From assembly GCA_040510375.1 (NCBI GenBank), contig JBEVJC010000033.1:62001-126000 (forward strand): 64,000 nt of DNA. The letters are read 5' to 3'. This DNA is from JBEVJC01 sp040510375. GTDB lineage: Bacteria; Bacteroidota; Bacteroidia; Chitinophagales; Chitinophagaceae. The notes under the pieces were generated by a model. The model was not told where the DNA came from, searched no databases, and worked only from the letters and a program-made list of their open reading frames with translations. The position numbers and the translations under genes were made by a program. Each line of letters starts with the position of its first letter. Positions within the stretch are counted from its first letter, which is position 1. Positions 55,047 through 62,227 of this stretch are shown here, piece by piece.

Positions 55047-56255
55047 ATGTATAACACATCTACTAAACTACAGGGATTATTTGTGCGAAAGGCAATAGTA
55101 CTTGCCGGATTGATGGCATTGATCTTCTCCTGTATAACCGGAACTGTATATGGACAGGATTATTCAACTACTGCACCGGCAGCCCCTGATACGGCTGCTA
55201 AAAAAAATGCTGTAAAAGAAGTGCTGAAAAAATTAAACCTTTCCGGTACTATCCGTATGAGGTATACCGCATCATTTACGAAAAGGGTGGACGTTACCGG
55301 TATGCAACATTCAAGTGATGATCCTTCTTTTACAGAAAATGATTTTAATATCCCCCAGGCACGGCTGGTAGCCCAGCGAAACATTACAGATAAATTAAGC
55401 ATTTATCTGAGGGCAAATTTCGGTGATTTTGCGTTTTTACCCCAGGGCAGGGTGCTGGAATATGCCTATACCAACTTCGCGTTTAATGATTACCTCAACG
55501 TAAGGGCGGGTCTGTCCAAGCCGTTTTTCGGAAGGGAAGATGATATATCACAGGACTTCCTGAAATCATTTGACTATTCCAACCAGTACAATCTCTTTAG
55601 TTTAAATGGATGGACCAGCTATCAGTTGGGAGTAACCGTTTTCGGGGAGGTAAAATTGTCTGAGATACCGGTAAGATATTATCTGGGTGTGTTCAATGGT
55701 AACGGGCGCATTGATTTCGGTGATAACGAAAATGGAAAGGTATTTCCAGCCCGGATTGAAGTTGATCTGGATGAAAATTTCCTGATAGGCCTTAATGGTG
55801 GATGGGGAAGGGAGTTTGATAAAACGGTTAAAGTCTGGGGAGCCGATGTGAATTTCCAACGTAATCTTACACCCCGCTTCCAATATGAAATTGAGGCGGA
55901 ATACAAACAGGGAAATAATCAAAATATGTTCCTCAGCCAGATAGTGCCCATACGGCCCTGGGATAATTTCAAGGCAAGGGGTTTTTATATACTTCCCAGT
56001 GTTGAATACAAACTTCACGGACGACCAGGAATGGGACTTGAAGCGTCTTTCAAATATGAATATCTTGATCCTGACTTTAAGGTCGATGGTAATGTCTGGC
56101 AGGAGTTTGTGCCGTTGATAGGAATGGATTTCGCACCTGATTTTGATATCCGCCTTCAGGTGGGCGCGGTGTTCGACCGGTTCAAACGGAGTATTGAAAA
56201 CAGTGTCACTTTTAACTGCGATCGGTTTATCACTCAATTGCAATTAAGGTTTTGA
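55047..56255 (+). CDS. Outer-membrane porin (OprO/P-like) downstream of mdc operon
   Basis: A 402-residue barrel protein with a signal peptide (..SCITGTVYGQ). SGTIRMRYTASFTKRVDVTGM, IPQARLVAQRNITDKLSIYLRANFGDFAFLP and a final LQLRF fit phosphate-selective-porin-like barrels. It is 33 bases after mdcG with no hairpin between them, so it is probably a malonate-permeable pore co-expressed with the decarboxylase. No inner-membrane malonate transporter (MdcLM or MdcF type) is found here. Confidence 0.78.
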   Translation: MYNTSTKLQGLFVRKAIVLAGLMALIFSCITGTVYGQDYSTTAPAAPDTAAKKNAVKEVLKKLNLSGTIRMRYTASFTKRVDVTGMQHSSDDPSFTENDFNIPQARLVAQRNITDKLSIYLRANFGDFAFLPQGRVLEYAYTNFAFNDYLNVRAGLSKPFFGREDDISQDFLKSFDYSNQYNLFSLNGWTSYQLGVTVFGEVKLSEIPVRYYLGVFNGNGRIDFGDNENGKVFPARIEVDLDENFLIGLNGGWGREFDKTVKVWGADVNFQRNLTPRFQYEIEAEYKQGNNQNMFLSQIVPIRPWDNFKARGFYILPSVEYKLHGRPGMGLEASFKYEYLDPDFKVDGNVWQEFVPLIGMDFAPDFDIRLQVGAVFDRFKRSIENSVTFNCDRFITQLQLRF

Positions 56256-56267
56256 TTTGTACAATTC

Positions 56268-56275
56268 TACTTTTG
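56268..56275 (+). promoter_or_regulatory. Candidate promoter -7 box of the LytTR regulator
   Basis: TACTTTTG is an exact match to TAnnTTTG, 58 bases upstream of the LytTR gene's ATG (56334) and 12 bases after the porin stop codon. It suggests the regulator is not simply the tail of the mdc transcript. Confidence 0.5.
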
Positions 56276-56333
56276 TGCGTTCCTGCACGCTTCCCTGCCG
56301 TGTATTCACCGGGGAAGTGTGTAATTTTATCTT

Positions 56334-57029
56334 ATGAACTGCCTTATAGTAGACGACAACAAGATGGCCCGTGCCGCAATGAGGCATCTTGCTACACAGG
56401 TTGATGACCTTGTGGTGACCGGGGAATGTGCCAATGCAATGGAAGCTTACAATATCCTGCAGACGCAGCCGGTTGACGTGCTCTTCCTGGATATAGAGAT
56501 GCCGGAAATGACGGGGCTGGAACTGACACGACACCTGGGGGATTCAAAACCCATTATTATTTTCACTACATCCAAAAAAGATTATGCAGTTGATGCATTT
56601 GAATTGAATGTAGCCGACTATATCGTAAAACCGGTAACCCCGCCGCGTTTCCTGCTGGCCCTTGAAAGGGCGAGGGAAATTTATGAAAGTGGCAAAGTGG
56701 ATATTTCCATCGGCGAAAAGGAATTTGTTTTTATCAGGGACAATGGAATCCTGAAACGGTTGCTGATAGAGGATATTTATTTCCTGGAAGCAATGGGGGA
56801 TTATGTCAAAGTATTTACCCAGCAAAAATTCCATGCTATCCATACCACGTTGCGGAAAGTGGAAGAAAAACTTCCATCCGGAAAATTCCTTCGGGTGCAC
56901 CGTTCCTATATAGTGGCATTGAATAAAGTGGACCGCATAGATGAAGGGGTGATTGTGATCAATAATAAACCGGTGCCGGTAGCCGATGCATACCGCAGCA
57001 CGCTGAATAAACGCCTGAATATCCTGTGA
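56334..57029 (+). CDS. LytTR-family response regulator
   Basis: A 231-residue regulator: REC domain at residues 1-120 with the phosphorylated aspartate D53 (FLDIEMPEMTG), DD at 7-8 and the KP pair in YIVKPVTPP; then a LytTR DNA-binding domain (FIRDNGILKRLLIEDIYFLEAMGDYVKVFTQ... LRVHRSYIVALNKVDRI). LytTR regulators bind direct repeats and usually pair with LytS-type kinases, but none is adjacent. The hybrid kinase downstream could be its partner. Confidence 0.92.
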   Translation: MNCLIVDDNKMARAAMRHLATQVDDLVVTGECANAMEAYNILQTQPVDVLFLDIEMPEMTGLELTRHLGDSKPIIIFTTSKKDYAVDAFELNVADYIVKPVTPPRFLLALERAREIYESGKVDISIGEKEFVFIRDNGILKRLLIEDIYFLEAMGDYVKVFTQQKFHAIHTTLRKVEEKLPSGKFLRVHRSYIVALNKVDRIDEGVIVINNKPVPVADAYRSTLNKRLNIL

Positions 57030-57066
57030 CTGGTGAGTCTGGCTTGAGAAATGGCCGTTTCAACGA

Positions 57067-57236
57067 TAGTTTTTGCCTGTTTGGCGTATCGGGAAAATTA
57101 CCGGGATTTTGCATCCTACTTTTACATCAGAATCAGAATAAACATAAAAAAAACTAGTATCAGCAAAAGTGTAAATCTTTCTCATAAGCAGTTAGTTTAG
57201 GTTGAAGGGCTGCATGTCTATGCGGCCCTCTTTTTT
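57067..57236 (+). ncRNA. Possible small RNA or leader between LytTR and hybrid kinase
   Basis: This gap of 337 bases (57030-57366) holds no convincing gene. It contains TAGTTTTTG at 57067 (in a 14-base stretch identical to one before mdcH) and TACTTTTAC at 57117, both near -7 boxes, and ends with a strong terminator at 57206-57236. A transcript of roughly 100-155 bases is possible. Alternatively the promoter serves the kinase and the hairpin is an attenuator. Confidence 0.3.
57206..57236 (+). terminator. Terminator hairpin upstream of the hybrid kinase
   Basis: AGGGCTGCAT and ATGCGGCCCT (57206-57229) form a 10-bp stem with one G-U pair and a GTCT loop, followed by CTTTTTT. It is 177 bases after the LytTR stop codon. 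Confidence 0.75.
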
Positions 57237-57366
57237 ATGCCATTCCGTTATCCGCTGAAAACAAATATGAGGATTTCCGCATTTCATCATGCCCCGGTAA
57301 ATGGATCGACTTGTTAAAAACGGTAACTTAGACACGTATAAAATAGGGTCATAAACCTGCCATCTC

Positions 57367-59568
57367 ATGCGAAGCAAGCAGTTCATACTTTATCTCCTGG
57401 GGATATTTTTTACCACGATTTTACTTATCGTGTTCCTTCAGTTCAATTCGAACGGTAATATTAATAAACTTATTCATGGCAACGAATCCCTTATCAGGGA
57501 GTTCGAAGTTGTTGCCGCAACGCAGAAGGTGCAGACAGGGATGCTCTATATCGAGAGCGAAATCCATCGAACAGTAATCGGTGAGGATTCCGGTTATGTA
57601 GCGGATATAAAAAAAAGGGAATTAAGTGTAAGAAGCGGACTTTTTACCCTGACAAGCCTGCTGGTGGCAGATAGCACAAGGGAACTCATCCTTCGGCTGG
57701 ATTCCCTTATCGACGAAAAACTGAAATTCGGTAACAATGTGCTTAACGCCCTGTTCACAAACGGCAGGACCGCCGCCGAAGAAATGTATGAAAGCAGGAA
57801 GGGAAAGAACGCGATGGGCGAGATCGTTGCGGTAATCGATTCCATGAACAGTCCACGGCGCGCTTATCTGACAAGCCTGGCAATGGATGCGGAGTTAAGC
57901 GGACAGCAGGCAAAGTGGTGGGGCATTATCCTGGCAATCACTGCTGTGCTTGCCTGCATTTTTACATTCTGGTATATCGCCAAACGAACCAGGCGCCAGC
58001 AACAATTATTTGACCAGGTGAATGACTCGGAAAAAAAAGTTCGCGAAGCCGGCATTATGAAACAGAACTTTATGGCCAACATGAGCCACGAGATCCGGAC
58101 TCCGCTCAACGCAATACTTGGCTTTACCAATTTACTCCAGCATGAAAAATTAAATGAGAAGTCCGTCGAATTTGTGAGGAATATCCAGCATTCAGGCGAG
58201 AGTTTGCTGGCCATCGTCAATGATATTCTCGATTTCTCCAAAATCGAGGCCGGCATGATGCGGATTGAATCATCCCCCTTTAATCTTCGCGAATTACTTC
58301 ATTCGGTGGAGACGATGTTCCTGCCCCGGATAAAACCTAAAAACCTGCAGCTGACCATTGATATTGACAAATCAGTTCCGGATGTTTTAAAAGGTGATCC
58401 GGTAAGGCTGACCCAGATCATTGTAAACCTGGTCAATAATTCGGTAAAGTTTACCAATACCGGCGGCATCTATCTGCGGGTGATTGGTGAACCAGCCACA
58501 GGAAAGATGATGGACATTTCATTTTCAGTGAAGGATACCGGGATCGGTATTGCTGCTGATAAAATGGATACCATTTTTGAAAGGTTCCAACAGGTAGATG
58601 AGGATACTACCCGGAAGTACGGGGGTACCGGTCTGGGATTATCAATCGTGCGACAACTGGTGGAATTACAATCCGGAACCATCAGTGTCAGCAGCGTACA
58701 GAATATGGGAACAGAATTCACCTTTACCATTCCCTACGAAGTGGCAACGGAAGTCGCCGAAAAGAATCAACCGGAACGGTCGGTTGTTTATGAATCAAAT
58801 TCAGGCGAGACCCAGGTCAGGATCCTGGTGGCTGAAGATAATGTAATGAACCAGACCTTACTTAAACATTTGCTGGCTGAGTGGAAATATGATATCACAA
58901 TCGTCAATAACGGGCTGGAAGCGGTGGAGTTACTCAGGCACGACAAATTCAGCCTGATGCTGATGGATATCCAGATGCCACAGATGGATGGTTATACGGC
59001 AACACAGAAAATCAGGAACGAATTGAAAAACCCGATCCCCATCATCGCCATGACTGCGCATGCCATGGCAGGTGAAAGGGAGAAATGCCTGATGTATGGC
59101 ATGAATGAATATGTATCAAAACCAATCAGGGAGCATGAATTACATAGGATAATTACAACGCTGCTGAAAGTAAATGGTAAACATGGAAAGGATGCAATCT
59201 TCCATACCGGACATCATGATAAGGTTGTTAACCTGGATTACCTGAAAGAATTATCCGGTGGCGACCGGCATTTTGAAGTAAATATGATCGGTCAGTTCCT
59301 GAAACAGGTTCCGGTGGAACTGGATACCATGCAGGACGCATTTGATAAAAACAATTACGAAGGTATGGCGCAGGTTGCGCATACACTCAAAACTTCTGTA
59401 GCCTTTATGGGTCTTAACGGAAGGCTCGATAATTTTCTTTCGTCGCTGGAAAATACAGCCAATGCAGATAAAGGAGAAACGCTGATACGGGAAGATATTA
59501 AGGCGGTCAATAAGATCTGTCAGCAGGCGCTCCGCGAAGCAAGGGAATATCTCGGTCATAATTACTGA
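57367..59568 (+). CDS. Hybrid histidine kinase with REC and HPt domains
   Basis: A 733-residue sensor: TM1 about 6-26, a CHASE3-like periplasmic helical domain (about 30-180), TM2 about 184-204, then HisKA with H241 in MSHEIRTPLNAILGF, the HATPase_c N box IVNLVNNSVKFTNTG and G box GGTGLGLSIVRQL. A receiver domain has D534 (LMDIQMPQMDGY), and a C-terminal HPt domain has H672 in VAHTLKTS. A phosphorelay H-D-H within one protein normally ends on a separate response regulator; the LytTR protein upstream is the only candidate here. Confidence 0.93.
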   Translation: MRSKQFILYLLGIFFTTILLIVFLQFNSNGNINKLIHGNESLIREFEVVAATQKVQTGMLYIESEIHRTVIGEDSGYVADIKKRELSVRSGLFTLTSLLVADSTRELILRLDSLIDEKLKFGNNVLNALFTNGRTAAEEMYESRKGKNAMGEIVAVIDSMNSPRRAYLTSLAMDAELSGQQAKWWGIILAITAVLACIFTFWYIAKRTRRQQQLFDQVNDSEKKVREAGIMKQNFMANMSHEIRTPLNAILGFTNLLQHEKLNEKSVEFVRNIQHSGESLLAIVNDILDFSKIEAGMMRIESSPFNLRELLHSVETMFLPRIKPKNLQLTIDIDKSVPDVLKGDPVRLTQIIVNLVNNSVKFTNTGGIYLRVIGEPATGKMMDISFSVKDTGIGIAADKMDTIFERFQQVDEDTTRKYGGTGLGLSIVRQLVELQSGTISVSSVQNMGTEFTFTIPYEVATEVAEKNQPERSVVYESNSGETQVRILVAEDNVMNQTLLKHLLAEWKYDITIVNNGLEAVELLRHDKFSLMLMDIQMPQMDGYTATQKIRNELKNPIPIIAMTAHAMAGEREKCLMYGMNEYVSKPIREHELHRIITTLLKVNGKHGKDAIFHTGHHDKVVNLDYLKELSGGDRHFEVNMIGQFLKQVPVELDTMQDAFDKNNYEGMAQVAHTLKTSVAFMGLNGRLDNFLSSLENTANADKGETLIREDIKAVNKICQQALREAREYLGHNY

Positions 59569-59616
59569 TCCCGGTAAGCTGTCTGCGAACAAACCCATAG
59601 CTACTAATCCCACCTT

Positions 59617-59625
59617 TACTTTTTG
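59617..59625 (+). promoter_or_regulatory. Candidate -7 box of the RND efflux operon
   Basis: TACTTTTTG followed by CCC resembles TAnnTTTG with one extra T, 54 bases before the TolC ATG. It shares the T5GCC ending with the elements at 48830 and 57067. Confidence 0.4.
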
Positions 59626-59678
59626 CCCATTCACCGATATCTGGCTGTGAAGCAAACCTGCAGCGGATAGATTTGTAC

Positions 59679-61016
59679 ATGACTTTTTTTTATCGTCCAC
59701 ACTTCTGTTGCGGGAATTTGCAGATCCGGCTCACCGGTGTGCTGTGCCTGCTGCTTATTTCAGTTTGTCTTGCTGCGCAGCAACAGGACACATTGTTTAA
59801 ACAAATGGGTCTTGACGAATGTATCAGGTACGCATTAAGTAACCAGCCTGCAGTTCAGCAGGCGATAATAGATGAGGCATCAACCGATCGGGTTATCAAG
59901 TCAGATCTTTCTGCAAGGTATCCACAGGTGACAGGTGGGTACACGATACAACATTATGTACAACGCCCTGCTGTAACCAACCCATTCATAGTAAAAAATA
60001 TTGCAACAGGCACGGTTGCACTCACCCAGAATATTTTTAATACCGATGTATTGCTGGTTGCAAGAACCGCTGCTGATACAAGACTCAATGCAAAACAGAA
60101 TACCAGCCTTACCAGGATCGCCCTGGTGGTAAATGTCAGCAAGGCGTTCTATGATATACTTGTTACCCGTGAGCAGCTCGACATCCTTAAACTGGATGTG
60201 GAGCGGTTGGAAAAAAGTCTCCGCGACGCTGTTTCCCAATACGAGGGAGGTACCGCCGATAAAACAGATTATAAAAGGGCACAGATTGCTCTTAACAGTT
60301 CAATCACCGCCAAAAAGCGGCAGGAAGAATTAATGAAAGGGAAGATAGCGTTCCTGAAATTACAGATGGGTTACCGGGATAGCCTTGAACTTGAAATTGT
60401 ATACAACAATGATAAACTGGATAGCGTTGGCATGGAAGATCCCGCGGTACTTTATTCATTTCAGGAAAGAGTGGAATTCCAGCAACTGGAAACACAGCGA
60501 CGGCTTCTTGAATATAACCTGAAGTATACAAAATGGGCTTACCTGCCAACATTGTCGTTTTTTGCGACTTATAATATTATTTCCCAGGATAAAAAGTTTT
60601 CTAAAATATATAGCCACGACTTTCCCAATTCGTTTTTTGGGTTAAGCCTCACGGTCCCCATCCTCCAGGGTTCAAGAAGGATCCAGGCTACAAGGCTTGC
60701 CCAGCTTGCCTTGCGGCGGCTTGACTGGGATTTTCTAAACCTCGAACTCAATATCAATTCAGAATATATAAATGCACTGGCGGTTTATAAAGCCGGTGTG
60801 AGTGACTATATCGTTGCAAAGGAAAATTTAACGTTGGCCAGGGATGTGTATAACACGATCAACTTACAATACCGTTCCGGTGTGGAAACCTATCTCGATG
60901 TGGTAATTGCGGAGGCCGACCTGCGTTCGGCTGAAGTGGATATGCTCAATGCCCTGTACGTGGTGTTAAGCAGTAAACTGGATGTGCAACAGGCGGCTGG
61001 TGCGATCAAATATTAA
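59679..61016 (+). CDS. TolC-family outer-membrane efflux protein (2)
   Basis: A 445-residue protein from the ATG at 59679 (a TTG at 59673 is in frame). The signal peptide ends near SVCLAAQ. Two OEP repeats are visible as long helical hairpins (YALSNQPAVQQAIIDEASTDRV; LDILKLDVERLEKSLRDAVSQYEGGTADKTDYKRAQIALN; YRSGVETYLDVVIAEADLRSAEVDMLNALY). It precedes the periplasmic adaptor by 9 bases. Different in sequence from the TolC protein of the ABC set. Confidence 0.9.
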   Translation: MTFFYRPHFCCGNLQIRLTGVLCLLLISVCLAAQQQDTLFKQMGLDECIRYALSNQPAVQQAIIDEASTDRVIKSDLSARYPQVTGGYTIQHYVQRPAVTNPFIVKNIATGTVALTQNIFNTDVLLVARTAADTRLNAKQNTSLTRIALVVNVSKAFYDILVTREQLDILKLDVERLEKSLRDAVSQYEGGTADKTDYKRAQIALNSSITAKKRQEELMKGKIAFLKLQMGYRDSLELEIVYNNDKLDSVGMEDPAVLYSFQERVEFQQLETQRRLLEYNLKYTKWAYLPTLSFFATYNIISQDKKFSKIYSHDFPNSFFGLSLTVPILQGSRRIQATRLAQLALRRLDWDFLNLELNINSEYINALAVYKAGVSDYIVAKENLTLARDVYNTINLQYRSGVETYLDVVIAEADLRSAEVDMLNALYVVLSSKLDVQQAAGAIKY

Positions 61017-61025
61017 TTTAATTGT

Positions 61026-62129
61026 ATGAAAAGCATTATTTCAATATTAACGGTGGCAGGTTGCCTGATGCTGGCTTCCTGCGGAAAAAAATCAAAGGCG
61101 CCCGCGGCTTCCAATGTTGTGCCGGTCAGGGTGGCCCCGGTGATTTTAGGTGAAGCGGTTTACTATGATGAATATCCCGCAACGGTCAATCCGCTTGATT
61201 TTGTAAATATAACCCCGCAGGTCAGCGGTTATGTTACCGCTGTACATTTTAAGGATGGCCAGCATGTTGAAAAAGGCCAGTTATTATATTCACTTGATCA
61301 GCAATTATACAAGGCCAATGTACTACAGGCCGAAGCCAATTACCGGGTTGCAGTATCGAATCTGGAACTTGCCCAGCAGGATGCGGACCGTTATTTATTC
61401 CTGCAGCAGCGGGATGCCGTTGCCCGGCAAATACTTGATCATGCATTGTCGGCCTTGCAGGTTGCGAAAATGCAGCTAGAGGCTGCTGCTGCGGCGATTG
61501 AAAATGTGCGGACCCTGTTACGGTACTCCACTATCTATTCCCCCAATTCGGGTACCATCGGTATATCGCTTGTTAAACCGGGTGCTTCTGTTTCGCCGGG
61601 TGTCACTGTGCTTAACACCGTATCTACTGATGATCCGGTTGCTGTGGATTTCAATCTCGATGAAAAAGATATCAGCAGGTTCCAGAAACTGGCGCAGAAT
61701 CCTGGTAGCGAAACGGATTCAACGTTCCTTCTTGCACTTCCGGGTGGCGAATTGTATCCGATCAGTGGTGAAATTGATTTGCTCGACAGGGCCGTTGATA
61801 CCGAAACTGGAACTATCAAAACAAGGTTGAAATTCCGCAACCCGGAAAATGAACTGAGGGCGGGGATGACCTGTGCCATCCGGGTCCGGAACAAGGGAGG
61901 GGCAAAACAATTGCTTGTACCCAGTAAATCTATTACAGAGCAGCTGGGTGAATACTTTGTTTTTGTGGTAGGTGCAGATACGGTGAGGCAACAAAAAGTG
62001 CAGACAGGCCGGGTGATCGGCGACAATATAATTATAAACGGAGGTTTAAAGGAAGGGGAGTTGGTAGTAACGGACGGAACGGCAAAACTGAAATCCGGTT
62101 CATCAGTGTCTTATCCAAGGACCAATTAG
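61026..62129 (+). CDS. RND efflux periplasmic adaptor (membrane-fusion) lipoprotein
   Basis: A 367-residue adaptor: lipobox LASC (C19), biotinyl-lipoyl half domains (FVNITPQVSGYVTAVHFKDGQHVEKGQLLY), a helical hairpin (about 100-150), a beta-barrel (SGEIDLLDRAVDTETGTIKTRLKFRNPENELRAGM) and a membrane-proximal domain. It couples the RND pump to the TolC duct and is typical of the AcrA/MexA class. Confidence 0.93.
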   Translation: MKSIISILTVAGCLMLASCGKKSKAPAASNVVPVRVAPVILGEAVYYDEYPATVNPLDFVNITPQVSGYVTAVHFKDGQHVEKGQLLYSLDQQLYKANVLQAEANYRVAVSNLELAQQDADRYLFLQQRDAVARQILDHALSALQVAKMQLEAAAAAIENVRTLLRYSTIYSPNSGTIGISLVKPGASVSPGVTVLNTVSTDDPVAVDFNLDEKDISRFQKLAQNPGSETDSTFLLALPGGELYPISGEIDLLDRAVDTETGTIKTRLKFRNPENELRAGMTCAIRVRNKGGAKQLLVPSKSITEQLGEYFVFVVGADTVRQQKVQTGRVIGDNIIINGGLKEGELVVTDGTAKLKSGSSVSYPRTN

Positions 62130-62227
62130 GTATTGGCGTTTACAGCGACCTGAGTAAACAGATATAATAAAATGCGGGTGATAACTGTGCAGTGGGAAGG
62201 GCATAATCAAACGGTAAAAAAATAAGT

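Noticed and set aside
57192..57386. A 64-residue - strand frame upstream of the hybrid kinase
   Set aside because: It crosses the terminator hairpin and the kinase start codon; no protein features.
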